Part shown: positions 36,348-46,615 of the stretch, piece by piece
How the letters are laid out: each line of letters opens with the position of its first letter
Numbering within the stretch: position 1 is the first letter of the stretch
Assembly: GCF_900635445.1 (NCBI RefSeq)
Contig: NZ_LR134117.1
Span: 3,038,001-3,102,000 of the forward strand
Origin: Serratia odorifera
GTDB lineage: Bacteria; Pseudomonadota; Gammaproteobacteria; Enterobacterales; Enterobacteriaceae
DNA length: 64,000 nucleotides
Direction: 5' to 3'
The notes under the pieces: generated by a model
What the model saw: only the letters and a program-made list of their open reading frames with translations
Told to the model about the DNA's origin: nothing
The model's database searches: none
Made by a program: the position numbers and the translations under genes

Positions 36348-38504
36348 TTAGGCGTTGGCCGTTGCGTCAGCCTGTGAGGACTGAATGGCCGTCAATGCCA
36401 CGGTGTAGACGATATCGTCAACCAGCGCGCCACGCGACAGGTCGTTCACCGGTTTGCGCATACCTTGCAGCATTGGCCCGATGGACACCAGATCGGCAGA
36501 ACGCTGTACCGCTTTGTAGGTGGTGTTGCCGGTGTTCAGATCCGGGAAGATAAATACCGTTGCCTGGCCGGCCACCGGTGAGTTCGGCGCCTTCGACTTG
36601 GCAACGTCGGCCATGATGGCGGCGTCGTACTGCAACGGGCCGTCGATGATCAGGTCAGGGCGTTTTTCCTGCGCCAGGCGGGTTGCTTCACGTACTTTTT
36701 CTACGTCGCTGCCGGCGCCGGAAGTGCCGGTGGAGTAGGAAATCATCGCTACACGCGGTTCAATACCGAACGCCGCGGCGGAATCCGCCGACTGGATGGC
36801 GATCTCAGACAGTTGCTCAGCGCTAGGATCCGGGTTGATCGCGCAGTCGCCGTAGACCAGCACCTGATCGGGCAGCAGCATGAAGAACACCGAAGACACC
36901 AGCGAGCTGCCCGGTGCGGTTTTGATCAACTGCAACGGTGGGCGGATGGTATTGGCGGTGGTATGTACCGCACCGGATACCAGTCCGTCGACTTCGCCTT
37001 TTTCCAGCATCAGGGTACCGAGCACCACGTTGTCTTCCAGTTGCTCGCGTGCCACTACTTCGGTCATGCCCTTGCTTTTGCGCAGCTCAACCAGACGCGG
37101 TACGTAGTTTTCACGCACCTTGACCGGATCGACAATTTCGATGCCCTTGCCCAGCTCAACGCCCTGGGCTGCCGCAACGCGCTGAATTTCATCCGGGTTG
37201 CCCAGCAGCACGCATTCGGCAATGCCGCGCTCGGCGCAGATGGCTGCGGCCTTCACGGTACGGGGTTCGTCGCCTTCCGGCAGCACGATGCGTTTACCGG
37301 CTTTGCGCGCCAGTTCGGTCAGCTCATAACGAAACGCCGGAGGAGACAGGCGACGTGAGCGTTCAGAGGTGGCGGTCAGGGACTCGATCCAGTCGGCATT
37401 GATATGGCTGGCCACGTAGTTCTGCACTTTTTCGATGCGCTGATGGTCGTCAGACGGCACTTCGAGGTTAAAGCTTTGCAGGCTCAGCGAGGTTTGCCAG
37501 GTGTTGGTCTCTACCATAAATACCGGCAGCCCGGTGCCGAAGGCGCGGTCGCACAGCTTTCTGATAGGTTCGTCGATTTCGTAGCCGCCGGTCAGCAGAA
37601 TGGCGCCGATTTCTACGCCGTTCATCGCAGCCAGGCAGGCCGATACCAACACGTCCGGACGGTCTGCGGAGGTTACCAGCAGTGAACCCGGACGGAAGTG
37701 TTCCAGCATGTGCGGAATGCTGCGAGCACAGAAGGTCACCGACTTGACGCGGCGCGTCATGATGTCGCCTTCGTTGATCACGCGAGCTTTCAGGTGGCGA
37801 GCCATATCGATGGCGCGGGTGGCGATCAGATCGAAGCTCCACGGCACGCAGCCCAGTACCGGCAGCGGGCTGTTGGCAAACAGCTGCGCAGGATCGACGT
37901 TGGCAACGCTGGCCTTGGTGGAGTCGTCAAAGATTTCGGACAGATCGGGACGCGTGCGGCCCTGTTCATCAACCGGGGCGTTCAGCTTGTTGATGATCAC
38001 GCCGGTGATGTTCTTGTTCTTGCTGCCGCCGAAGCTGCTGCGCGCCAGTTCGATGCGCTCTTTCAACTGGGCCGGAGAATCATTGCCCAGCGCCAGTACA
38101 AAGACGATTTCGGCGTTCAGGGTCTTGGCGATTTCGTAGTTCAGCGCGTTGGCGAACTGATGCTTGCGGGTCGGCACCAGGCCTTCGATCAGCACCACTT
38201 CTGCATCTTTGGTGTTCTCGTGGTAGCGGGCCACGATCTCTTCCATCAGCACGTCCTGCTGGTTGGAGCTCAGCAGCCCCTCGACGTAGCTCATGCGCAG
38301 CGGTTCGGCTGCGGGGATGGTGGAGTTGCTGCGGATGATGGTGGTGGTCTGATCGAGGGTATCACCGCCGGTACGCGGCTGGGCGATAGGTTTGAATACG
38401 CTCAGGCGAACGCCTTTTTGCTCCATGGAGCGAATGACACCCAGGCTGACGCTGGTCAGGCCGACGCTGGTGCCTGTCGGGATCAACATGATTGTACGTG
38501 ACAC
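36348..38504 (-). CDS. pta: Pta, phosphate acetyltransferase
   Basis: 718 residues, the long enterobacterial form: a P-loop-like N-terminal domain (MLIPTGTSVGLTSVSLG), the central DRTGG domain (RPDVLVSACLAAMNGVEIGA) and the catalytic PTA_PTB domain (SYSTGTSGAGSDVEKVREA, GPLQYDAAI). It interconverts acetyl-CoA and acetyl phosphate. It follows ackA by 72 bp on the same strand. Confidence 0.96.
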   Translation of the reverse strand: MSRTIMLIPTGTSVGLTSVSLGVIRSMEQKGVRLSVFKPIAQPRTGGDTLDQTTTIIRSNSTIPAAEPLRMSYVEGLLSSNQQDVLMEEIVARYHENTKDAEVVLIEGLVPTRKHQFANALNYEIAKTLNAEIVFVLALGNDSPAQLKERIELARSSFGGSKNKNITGVIINKLNAPVDEQGRTRPDLSEIFDDSTKASVANVDPAQLFANSPLPVLGCVPWSFDLIATRAIDMARHLKARVINEGDIMTRRVKSVTFCARSIPHMLEHFRPGSLLVTSADRPDVLVSACLAAMNGVEIGAILLTGGYEIDEPIRKLCDRAFGTGLPVFMVETNTWQTSLSLQSFNLEVPSDDHQRIEKVQNYVASHINADWIESLTATSERSRRLSPPAFRYELTELARKAGKRIVLPEGDEPRTVKAAAICAERGIAECVLLGNPDEIQRVAAAQGVELGKGIEIVDPVKVRENYVPRLVELRKSKGMTEVVAREQLEDNVVLGTLMLEKGEVDGLVSGAVHTTANTIRPPLQLIKTAPGSSLVSSVFFMLLPDQVLVYGDCAINPDPSAEQLSEIAIQSADSAAAFGIEPRVAMISYSTGTSGAGSDVEKVREATRLAQEKRPDLIIDGPLQYDAAIMADVAKSKAPNSPVAGQATVFIFPDLNTGNTTYKAVQRSADLVSIGPMLQGMRKPVNDLSRGALVDDIVYTVALTAIQSSQADATANA

Positions 38505-38576
38505 AGAATAGTCCTCTTCACGATTGATGTGAGGCTAAAACGACACCGCCAGCCGGAGCTGACGGTGTGCAGAGCA

Positions 38577-39779
38577 TTATGCGGTCAGACGGGCCGCGTC
38601 TTGCGCGATGACCAACTCTTCGTTGGTCGGGATAACCAGCGCCAGGCGGCTGCCGTCTTTGGTGATGGCGCCGGATTTGCCGAAGCGGGCTGCCAGGTTA
38701 CGCTCATGGTCGACTTCAAAGCCCAGCAGAGCCAGTTTGTCCAGGGTCATTTCGCGCACCATGCCGGCGTTTTCGCCGATGCCGCCGGTGAAGATCACCG
38801 CGTCCAGGCGGCCGTCCATCAATGCGCTATAGGCACCGATATACTTGGCCAGGCGGTGGCAGAATACGTCCATGGCACGTTTGGCATCGGCCTTGGTACT
38901 GTAGTTGTCTTCGACATAACGGCAGTCGCTGGTGACTTCGGTCAGACCCAGCAGGCCGGATTCCTTGGTCAGCATCTTGTTGATTTGATCAACGCTCATG
39001 CCGAGCGCATCGTGCAGGTGGAAGATGATGGCAGGGTCGATATCGCCGCTGCGGGTGCCCATCACCAGGCCTTCCAGTGGGGTCAGACCCATGGAGGTAT
39101 CGACGCACTTGCCGTTGCGCACTGCGGTTACGGAGCCGCCGTTGCCCAGGTGGCAGGTAATGACGTTGAGCTGTTCCACCGGCTTGTTCAGCATTTTTGC
39201 CGCTTCTTGCGTGACATAGAAGTGGCTGGTGCCGTGCGCGCCGTAGCGACGCACGCCGTGGTCACGATACAGGCTGTACGGCAGGGCGTACAGGTAGGAT
39301 TCTTCCGGCATGGTCTGATGGAATGCCGTGTCGAAGACCGCCACGTTTTTGTCTGCCAGGTTCGGGAAGGATTTCAGTGCTTCGGCGATGCCGATCAGGT
39401 GCGCCGGGTTATGCAGTGGTGCAAAAGGCACCGAATCTTTGATACCCTGAAGCACTTCATCGTTGATAAGCGCAGAAGCGGTGAACTTCTCGCCGCCGTG
39501 TACGATGCGGTGGCCAATGGCGGTCAGCTGTGCGGAAAGTTCCGGCTTTTGTGCCAGAATGGTATTAACGATAAAGTTCAGCGCTTCGCTGTGGGCTGCA
39601 CCGGCACCGAGTGCCGCTTCTTGTTTGCCGCCGTCCATTTTCCACTTGATGCGGGCTTCAGGCAGGTGGAAGCATTCGGCCAAACCGGAAAGGTGTTCTT
39701 CACCGTTGGCAGCATCAATGATGGCGAATTTCAGGGAAGAACTGCCGCAGTTAAGAACCAGTACTAGCTTACTCGACAT
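38577..39779 (-). CDS. ackA: AckA, acetate kinase
   Basis: 400 residues. The phosphate motif LVLNCGSSSLKFAIID, GHRIVHGGEKF, CHLGNGGSVTAVRNGK and IFTGGIGENAGMVRE are all present. It makes ATP and acetate from acetyl phosphate made by Pta. First gene of ackA-pta; promoter in the 350-bp gap before yfbV. Confidence 0.97.
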   Translation of the reverse strand: MSSKLVLVLNCGSSSLKFAIIDAANGEEHLSGLAECFHLPEARIKWKMDGGKQEAALGAGAAHSEALNFIVNTILAQKPELSAQLTAIGHRIVHGGEKFTASALINDEVLQGIKDSVPFAPLHNPAHLIGIAEALKSFPNLADKNVAVFDTAFHQTMPEESYLYALPYSLYRDHGVRRYGAHGTSHFYVTQEAAKMLNKPVEQLNVITCHLGNGGSVTAVRNGKCVDTSMGLTPLEGLVMGTRSGDIDPAIIFHLHDALGMSVDQINKMLTKESGLLGLTEVTSDCRYVEDNYSTKADAKRAMDVFCHRLAKYIGAYSALMDGRLDAVIFTGGIGENAGMVREMTLDKLALLGFEVDHERNLAARFGKSGAITKDGSRLALVIPTNEELVIAQDAARLTA

Positions 39780-40129
39780 GGAAGTACCTACTTAATATGT
39801 TCGTGTTGTTAAAGGAAGACCAAACACGTGGTGAATTAATCGTCAATCAGACAACAAGCGTAGCGCATAATGCCGTTGACATTTATGATTAACATCATGT
39901 GAGAGACATAAATTACATGATGATGAAAAAACCGATGTTTTCTCTCGGCTTAAATAATCTTGATTTTTATAGGGCTAAAAGTTGACAGTTTTACCGTCAT
40001 CTTCTAGCGGCCAAAAGGCCGGCTTAGGATACCGATAGCCCGCAGCAAACACAAAATAAATTTAAAGCTTCAACTTTTTTAGTAGTGTGTTTGTCTGAGA
40101 TCCCATTTTCTGTGACGTTGAGGTACGCG
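39780..40129. promoter_or_regulatory. divergent ackA/yfbV promoter region
   Basis: 350 bases without a gene. It contains an inverted pair CATCATGT (39893-39900) and ACATGATG (39915-39922), and AT-rich stretches fit for promoters of ackA and yfbV. No specific regulator site can be named with confidence. Confidence 0.55.
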
Positions 40130-40585
40130 ATGACGAGCAAACCGTCCGGTTCCGTAAGTTGGTTTCAGGTATTCCAACGCGGGCAGCATTATATGAAAAC
40201 CTGGCCGGCAGATAAGCGTCTGGCCCCGGTGTTTCCGGAGAATCGCGTTGCGCGCGCCACCCGTTTTGCCATTCGTTTCATGCCGCCGTTGGCGATCTTC
40301 ACCCTGACCTGGCAAATCGCGCTGGGTGGGCAACTCGGGCCAGCTATCGCCACCGCGCTGTTCGCCTGTAGCCTGCCAATGCAGGGGTTGTGGTGGCTGG
40401 GCCGTCGGTCGGTGACGCCGTTACCGCCGACGCTGCTGTCGTGGTTCCACGAGGTACGCAACAAGCTGGCGGAAGCCGGGCAGGCGCTGGCACCGGTTGA
40501 AGGCACGCCGACTTACCAGTCGCTGGCGGATTTGCTCAAGCGCGCCTTCAAGCAGTTGGATAAAGCCTTTCTTGACGATCTGTAA
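40130..40585 (+). CDS. yfbV: YfbV, UPF0208 membrane protein
   Basis: 151 residues, two membrane helices (FAIRFMPPLAIFTLTWQIAL and QLGPAIATALFACSL) then a conserved cytoplasmic tail ending FLDDL. In E. coli YfbV limits MatP-dependent Ter macrodomain constraint. ATG 40130 gives the conserved N-terminus; the longer frame upstream is not conserved. Confidence 0.93.
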   Translation: MTSKPSGSVSWFQVFQRGQHYMKTWPADKRLAPVFPENRVARATRFAIRFMPPLAIFTLTWQIALGGQLGPAIATALFACSLPMQGLWWLGRRSVTPLPPTLLSWFHEVRNKLAEAGQALAPVEGTPTYQSLADLLKRAFKQLDKAFLDDL

Positions 40586-40728
40586 AGCCGGACGGGCCGT
40601 TTTATCGCGGCCCGTTACGCGTTTCGGCCAATAACCCCGGTTTAAATCAAAGAACGGTCGAGTTGTGATTTCCTGCAATTTTGCGCTGTGCGATGCTCTC
40701 GCCATCATACAGAAACGAGGAAATCCTG

Positions 40729-41223
40729 ATGGAAATGACCAACGCCCAACGTTTGATCCTGTCAAACCAATACAAGATGATGACCATGCTCGATCCGGAC
40801 AACGCGGAGCGCTATCGTCGTTTGCAAACCATTATCGAGCGCGGCTTCGGTCTGCAATTGCGCGAACTGGACCGTGATTTTGGTGAAATGAGCGAAGAGG
40901 TCTGCCGCACCATCATCAACATCATGGAAATGCATCACGCATTGCAGGTGTCGTGGGAAAATCTGAAAGAGAAGCAGGGGCTCGAGCTGCGCCGTATGGC
41001 GTTTCTTGGCTTCGACGCCGCCACCGAAGCGCGTTACCTGAGTTATGTGCGTTTCCTGGTCAGCACCGAAGGACGTTATACTCATTTCGACTCCGGCAGC
41101 CACGGCTTCAATGCCCAAACCAAAATGTGGGATAAGTACCAGCGTATGCTGGCGGTCTGGCTGTCTTGCCCACGGCAGTATCACTTGAGCGCCGTTGAGA
41201 TTGCGCAAATTATTAACGCTTGA
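40729..41223 (+). CDS. yfbU: YfbU family protein
   Basis: 164 residues beginning MEMTNAQRLILSNQYKMM, all-helical and highly conserved in enterobacteria. E. coli YfbU has been linked to cell-death phenotypes; its activity is not established. Start preceded by GAGGAAATCCTG. The stop lies 17 bp before the yfbT start. Confidence 0.93.
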   Translation: MEMTNAQRLILSNQYKMMTMLDPDNAERYRRLQTIIERGFGLQLRELDRDFGEMSEEVCRTIINIMEMHHALQVSWENLKEKQGLELRRMAFLGFDAATEARYLSYVRFLVSTEGRYTHFDSGSHGFNAQTKMWDKYQRMLAVWLSCPRQYHLSAVEIAQIINA

Positions 41224-41240
41224 TTAAAAAGAGGTTTCCT

Positions 41241-41897
41241 GTGGAGTGTAAAGGTTTTCTGTTTGACCTGGATGGTACGTTAGTCGATTCATTGCCGGCC
41301 GTGGAGCGCGCCTGGACCCAGTGGGCCATGCGGCGTGGGGTGAACCCGCAGGACGTACTGGCATTTATTCACGGTAAACAGGCGATTACTTCTTTACGCC
41401 ATTTCATGCCCGGCGCACGCGAAGCAGAAATCCAGCACGAACATGACCTGCTGGAGCAGGTGGAAGCACAGGATACCGAAGGCGTGCGGGCATTGCCGGG
41501 CGCGGTGGCGCTGCTGGCGCGCTTGAACCAGTTGGGCATGCCATGGGCCATCGTGACGTCCGGTTCGATTCCGGTCGCCACCGCCCGCCGCGCTGCAGCA
41601 GGCTTGCCGCAGCCGGAAGTGTTCATTACCGCCGAGCAGGTCGAACACGGCAAACCGCAGCCAGACGCATATTTACTGGGTGCCGAACGCCTCGGTCTGG
41701 CGCCGCAGCACTGCATAGTGGTTGAAGATGCCGCCGCCGGTATCCTGTCCGGGCTGGCGGCAGGCTGTCAGGTGATCGCCGTCAATGCACCGGCAGATGC
41801 GCCGCAGCTCGATCGCGTAAGCCTGCGCCTGACGTCGCTGGAACAGATTGCGGTGAACAGGACGGAACAGGGCGCACGCATTGAAACGATCGGCTAA
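41241..41897 (+). CDS. yfbT: YfbT, HAD-family sugar phosphatase
   Basis: 218 residues: HAD motif I GFLFDLDGTLVDS, motif II VTSGS, lysine in HGKPQPDAYLL, motif IV VVEDAAAG. E. coli YfbT (HxpA) dephosphorylates hexose phosphates and sugar alcohol phosphates. GTG start behind AAAGAGG; the upstream ATG is not conserved. A terminator follows. Confidence 0.92.
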   Translation: MECKGFLFDLDGTLVDSLPAVERAWTQWAMRRGVNPQDVLAFIHGKQAITSLRHFMPGAREAEIQHEHDLLEQVEAQDTEGVRALPGAVALLARLNQLGMPWAIVTSGSIPVATARRAAAGLPQPEVFITAEQVEHGKPQPDAYLLGAERLGLAPQHCIVVEDAAAGILSGLAAGCQVIAVNAPADAPQLDRVSLRLTSLEQIAVNRTEQGARIETIG

Positions 41898-41926
41898 TTG
41901 CCGTTTTCTGCCGGCAAATTGATTCG

Positions 41927-41950
41927 ACCCCGCATGCGCGGGGTTTTTTT
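41927..41950 (+). terminator. terminator after yfbT
   Basis: ACCCCGC, ATGC loop, GCGGGGT and seven T. Confidence 0.9.
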
Positions 41951-41994
41951 ATGCTAATTTTTAACTCCCTGAATCCCTGACCAAAGAGGCCGTT

Positions 41995-43827
41995 TTGAAC
42001 AGCGAATTACTGTGGGTGCTGTGCCTGTTGCTGGTTGCCATCGTCCTGTTCACTACCAATAAATTACGCATGGATGTCGTGGCGTTGTTGGTGATCATCG
42101 CCTTTGTGCTGAGCGGCACCTTGAACCTGCAGGAGGCGACGGTCGGTTTTAGCGATCCGAACGTGATTTTGATCGCCGCGCTGTTTGTCATTGGCGAAGG
42201 GCTGGTGCGAACCGGCGTGGCCTATCAGGTCGGTGACTGGCTGGTGAAGGTGGCTGGCAGCAGCGAAACCAGAATGCTGGCGCTGCTGATGGTGACCGTT
42301 GCCGGGCTGGGGGCCTTTATGAGTTCGACCGGCGTGGTGGCGATTTTTATCCCAGTGGTGCTGAGCGTGGCGGCGCGCATGAAAACCGCTCCGGGGCGGC
42401 TGATGATGCCGCTGAGTTTTGCCGGGTTGATCAGCGGCATGATGACCCTGGTGGCGACGCCGCCGAACATGGTGGTCAACAGCGAGCTGGTGCGGGAGGG
42501 CATTCACGGTTTCGGCTTTTTTGGCGTTACGCCGATCGGCATTATCGTTCTGGCGCTGGGCGTGGGCTATATGCTGGTGGCGCGCCGCTGGCTCGGCGAT
42601 GCCGGCGCCGGCAGCAACAAAGAGGGCTGGCAGCGGCGCACCCTGCGGGATTTGATTCGTGACTACAGGTTGACCGGTCGCGCGCGGCGGCTGGCGATCC
42701 GCAGCGGCTCGCCGTTGATTGGCCGCGCGCTGGACGAGCTGCATTTGCGTGCGCGTTACGGCGCCAATGTGGTGGGTATCGAACGTTGGAAGCGCTTTCG
42801 GCGAGTGATGGTCAGCGCGTCGGGCAGCACCGAGCTGCGCGAGCGCGACGTGCTGTTGATCGACATGTCCGACAGCGAAGTGGATCTGCGCGAGTTTTGC
42901 AGCGAGCAACAGCTGGAGCCGATGGTGCTGCGCGGCGATTACTTTTCTGAACAGTCACGTAACGTCGGTATGGCGGAAGTGTCGCTGATCCCCGATTCCG
43001 CGCTGCTGGGGCAAAGCCTGCGCGACGCGGCGTTTCGCAGCCGTTATGACCTCAACGTGGTGGGCATTCGGCGCAACGGTGAAACCCTGTCGGGTAAATT
43101 GGTGGATGAGCCGTTGGCGCTGGGGGATATTCTGCTGGTGATCGGCGACTGGAAGGCGATTCGCCAACTCCAGTCCAAAACCCGTGATTTCATCGTGTTC
43201 AACCTGCCGGCCGAGGTCGATGAAGTGGCTCCCGCGGTCACACAGGCACCGCACGCGCTATTTTGTCTGGCCCTGATGGTGGCGATGATGTTGACCGATG
43301 AAATTCCCAACCCGATTGCGGCGCTGATCGCCTGCCTGCTGATGGGCAAGTTCCGCTGTATCGACATGGAAAGCGCTTATAAATCCATCCATTGGCCGAG
43401 CATTATCCTGATTGTCGGTATGATGCCCTTTGCCCAGGCGCTGCAAAAGACCGGCGGGGTGGATCTGATCGTCCGTGGGTTGATGGATGTCGCCGGCGGC
43501 ATGGGGCCACGCGTGATGCTGGTCTGTCTGTTCGTGTTGTGTGCCGGTATCGGCCTGTTTATTTCCAATACCGCCACTGCGGTATTGATGGCACCGATCG
43601 CCATCGCCGCTGCGCGCGAGATGGGGGTGTCTCCCTATCCCTTCGCGATGATTATTGCCATTGCCGCATCGGCCGCCTTTATGACGCCGGTTTCTTCACC
43701 GGTCAACACGCTGGTGCTGGGGCCGGGGAATTACCGATTCGGCGATTTTGTTCGCATGGGGGTGCCGTTCACCCTGTTGGTGATGCTGGTCAGCGTGGTG
43801 GTGGTGCCCTGGCTGTATGCGTTCTGA
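41995..43827 (+). CDS. yfbS: YfbS, SLC13/DASS-type transporter with TrkA-C domains
   Basis: 610 residues: an N-terminal membrane part (LCLLLVAIVLFTTNKLRMDVV, MSSTGVVAIFIPVVLS), two central RCK/TrkA-C domains (residues about 210-390), and a C-terminal membrane part with FISNTATAVLMAPIAIAAA. The substrate is unknown; relatives move dicarboxylates, sulfate or citrate with sodium. The start is TTG 41995 behind AAAGAGGC, matching the family length. It converges with yfbR. Confidence 0.9.
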   Translation: MNSELLWVLCLLLVAIVLFTTNKLRMDVVALLVIIAFVLSGTLNLQEATVGFSDPNVILIAALFVIGEGLVRTGVAYQVGDWLVKVAGSSETRMLALLMVTVAGLGAFMSSTGVVAIFIPVVLSVAARMKTAPGRLMMPLSFAGLISGMMTLVATPPNMVVNSELVREGIHGFGFFGVTPIGIIVLALGVGYMLVARRWLGDAGAGSNKEGWQRRTLRDLIRDYRLTGRARRLAIRSGSPLIGRALDELHLRARYGANVVGIERWKRFRRVMVSASGSTELRERDVLLIDMSDSEVDLREFCSEQQLEPMVLRGDYFSEQSRNVGMAEVSLIPDSALLGQSLRDAAFRSRYDLNVVGIRRNGETLSGKLVDEPLALGDILLVIGDWKAIRQLQSKTRDFIVFNLPAEVDEVAPAVTQAPHALFCLALMVAMMLTDEIPNPIAALIACLLMGKFRCIDMESAYKSIHWPSIILIVGMMPFAQALQKTGGVDLIVRGLMDVAGGMGPRVMLVCLFVLCAGIGLFISNTATAVLMAPIAIAAAREMGVSPYPFAMIIAIAASAAFMTPVSSPVNTLVLGPGNYRFGDFVRMGVPFTLLVMLVSVVVVPWLYAF

Positions 43828-43846
43828 ACCGGCCAGGGGCGTTTGA

Positions 43847-44446
43847 TCAAAGCGTTGAATCCAGGCTGATTTCATCCAGCGACAGGCTGAAGCTCGGGAT
43901 GAACACCGCCATAAAGTATTCCATTTCCGGGCTGTTGCGCAGCTGCAAGGTCTTTTCCAGGCGGGCCTTTGCCAGTTTGAATTCGTTGTTGCCGGCGGAC
44001 AGCTCTTCCAGACATTTGAGATAGGCGCACAAGGCATCCGCCTGCTTCACTACCTGTTTCTCATCCTCGGTATAATAGTGTTCGTCGAGGATCGAGCGAA
44101 AATCGTTACGCAGTTCCGCCGGGATCATATCCAGCAGCTTTTGCTGGGCTACCTTTTCTATTTTTTTGTATTCGTGGGCGATCTGCGGGTTGTAATACTT
44201 GATCGGCGTCGGCATGTCGCCGGTGATCACTTCGCTGGCGTCGTGATACATGGCCAGCAACGCCACGCGATCGGCGCTGAGATTGCCGTTGAACTTGCGG
44301 TTTTTAATCACCGCCAGGGCATGGGCGACAAACGCCACCTGCAAGCTGTGTTCGGATACGTTTTCGGTACGTACATTGCGCATCAGCGGCCAGCGGTTGA
44401 TCAATTTCAGACGGGACAGATGGGCAAAAAAATGGCTCTGGCTCAT
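43847..44446 (-). CDS. yfbR: YfbR, HD-domain 5'-deoxynucleotidase
   Basis: 199 residues. The HD metal motif is MYHDASEVITGDMPTPIKYY with the first histidine in ENVSEHSLQVAF, and the last aspartate in KQADALCAYL. It dephosphorylates deoxyribonucleoside 5'-monophosphates. As in E. coli it follows alaA on the same strand. Confidence 0.94.
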   Translation of the reverse strand: MSQSHFFAHLSRLKLINRWPLMRNVRTENVSEHSLQVAFVAHALAVIKNRKFNGNLSADRVALLAMYHDASEVITGDMPTPIKYYNPQIAHEYKKIEKVAQQKLLDMIPAELRNDFRSILDEHYYTEDEKQVVKQADALCAYLKCLEELSAGNNEFKLAKARLEKTLQLRNSPEMEYFMAVFIPSFSLSLDEISLDSTL

Positions 44447-44562
44447 GGTGCTCTCTCTACAGCGGCAAATGAGGGTTCCATTGTGAGCAGTGATGGCAGG
44501 TTATGCAACCCGGGCTGTGCGCCGGTGGGGGAGAAGGGCACAGCATGCTGCGCCCATCATCA

Positions 44563-45777
44563 CTACTGACGATAACCTTCCAGGAAACGCCCCAGTTTTC
44601 CGACCGCCATTTCCAGTTCATCAACCCGTGGCAGGGTTACGATACGCACATGATCCGGGTATGGCCAGTTGAAGGCGCTGCCTTGCACCAGCAGCACCTT
44701 TTCCTGCAGCAGCAGGTCCAGCACCAGTTTCTGGTCGTCGTGAATATTAAAGCGCTTGGCATCGATACGCGGGAACATATACAGCGCACCCTGGGGTTTC
44801 ACACAGCTCACGCCCGGGATGTCGTTGAGCAATTCCCAGGTGCGGTTGCGCTGTTCGTACAAACGGCCGCCTGGCAGAATAAACTCGTTGATGCTCTGGT
44901 AGCCGCCCAGCGCCGTTTGAATGGCATGCTGCATCGGCACGTTGGCACACAAGCGCATCGAGGCCAGCATTTCCAGCCCTTCAATATAGCCTTTGGCGTG
45001 TTGCTTTGGCCCATTTAGCACCATCCAGCCCTGGCGGAAGCCGGCGACGCGGTAGGTTTTGGACAGACCGTTAAAGGTCACCGTCAGCAGATCCGGCGCC
45101 AGCGCAGCGATACTGATATGTTCGGCGGCGTCGTACAGGATTTTGTCATAGATTTCATCGGCGAAGATGATCAGATTATGCTGGCGGGCGATCTCGACGA
45201 TCTGCAGTAGCAACTCTTTGCTGTATACCGCACCGGTCGGGTTGTTCGGGTTGATGATCACGATACCACGGGTGCGCGGGGTAATTTTGCTGCGGATATC
45301 GTCAAGATCGGGGAACCAGCCGGACTCTTCATCGCACAGATAATGCACCGCCTTGCCGCTGGACAGCGACACCGCTGCGGTCCACAGTGGGTAATCCGGT
45401 GCTGGCACCAGCATCTCGTCGCCGCTGTTGAGCAGCGCCTGCATTGACTGCACGATCAGTTCGGAAACGCCATTGCCAATGTAGATATCCTCAACGGTAA
45501 CGTCGCGCATGCCCTGCGCCTGATAGTGCTGCATAATCGCTTTACGCGCCGAGAAGAGCCCTTTGGAATCGCTATAGCCTTGCGCGGTTGGCAGGTTGCG
45601 GATCACGTCGACCAGAATTTCGTCAGGGGCCTCGAAACCGAACGGCGCCGGATTGCCGATGTTCAATTTAAGGACTTTGTTGCCTTCTTCTTCAAGACGT
45701 TTGGCTTCTTTGAGCACCGGGCCGCGAATGTCGTAACAGACGTTGTCCAGTTTGCTGGATTTCTCAATGGGGGACAT
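44563..45777 (-). CDS. alaA: AlaA, glutamate-pyruvate aminotransferase
   Basis: 404 residues, class I aminotransferase: INPNNPTGAVYS, ADEIYDKILYD and the PLP lysine in NGLSKTYRVAGFRQGW. It makes alanine from pyruvate. The start MSPIEKSSKLDNV at 45775-45777 is the conserved one; the frame is open further upstream. Confidence 0.96.
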   Translation of the reverse strand: MSPIEKSSKLDNVCYDIRGPVLKEAKRLEEEGNKVLKLNIGNPAPFGFEAPDEILVDVIRNLPTAQGYSDSKGLFSARKAIMQHYQAQGMRDVTVEDIYIGNGVSELIVQSMQALLNSGDEMLVPAPDYPLWTAAVSLSSGKAVHYLCDEESGWFPDLDDIRSKITPRTRGIVIINPNNPTGAVYSKELLLQIVEIARQHNLIIFADEIYDKILYDAAEHISIAALAPDLLTVTFNGLSKTYRVAGFRQGWMVLNGPKQHAKGYIEGLEMLASMRLCANVPMQHAIQTALGGYQSINEFILPGGRLYEQRNRTWELLNDIPGVSCVKPQGALYMFPRIDAKRFNIHDDQKLVLDLLLQEKVLLVQGSAFNWPYPDHVRIVTLPRVDELEMAVGKLGRFLEGYRQ

Positions 45778-46615
45778 AAAAAGTTGAGCCTTTTGCTGGG
45801 ATAGGGCGCTCCTACCGTGGAACACCGCAACCTGTTCAATGTACTCCTGGTGCCGGCGCTTTTGAAGGGTTGGCGACGCCTTTGGTGTAAATGATCGGCC
45901 AAAAGGCGGTTTTTGACGACGATAAAACCAGGTAAAACCACTGGGTGGTATAAAGTTTCGTAAAATTATCTATCATTGGTGTTTTAAACTAACTCGCCGC
46001 CAGGCGGCGTAAAGTTTTTTTGCCCCATTGACAGGTAACGCTGGCACCGGTTGCCGGTGTACCAGGCGCAAAAAACAGTGGGCGGGAATACCGGAGTAGT
46101 CTGATAGCGCAGCGCGGCGTTCGACACCAAACTGCAGGTGAAACGTTAATTACATTAGAAATGCTTTACTTAATACGATTAATACATTTTTACCGTTCGG
46201 CGGGCCGTTTCGCCAAGGGTTTTTATTACCAATTGAATTTATTAAAGACTTTAATAACGAACCGTTTGCTACATGACGTAGCCGTAATGTTTTCATCCGC
46301 ATCGGCCGTGTTTTTGGCCACCAAAGGGTAATTAAGCAGCACGTTTAGTGTGGTAATTACCGGGTGTCAACGAGTAAAATTGCCGATCCTGTCAGTATTA
46401 AACACTTTGGGTGGTGATCTAACGCCTTGTTAGATAAGCATCAGCAATAGGTCACCAGGTAAAAAGCGATAGAGGTAACGAAATATAAGTAATTTTTTTG
46501 CCCTCCACTTATGAGTGGGGTACTGTCATAACAGGCATCGTCCCTTTTAAACGACGCCTTAGAAATACACCAGGGTAGTTTCAAATATAGAATTTAAAAA
46601 GTGAAGAAAAACACT
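45778..46615. promoter_or_regulatory. long alaA-lrhA intergenic region
   Basis: 838 bases without a convincing gene, divergent promoters for alaA and lrhA. It contains inverted repeats: GGTAATTA (46327-46334) with TAATTACC (46354-46361), and CCACT-TATG-AGTGG at about 46506-46519, plus AGGC...GCCT near 46533-46560. E. coli lrhA likewise has a long upstream region and leader. No sRNA can be named. Confidence 0.6.

Noticed and set aside
38529..39767. 412-residue plus-strand open frame
   Set aside because: It is antisense to ackA, which is complete and conserved.
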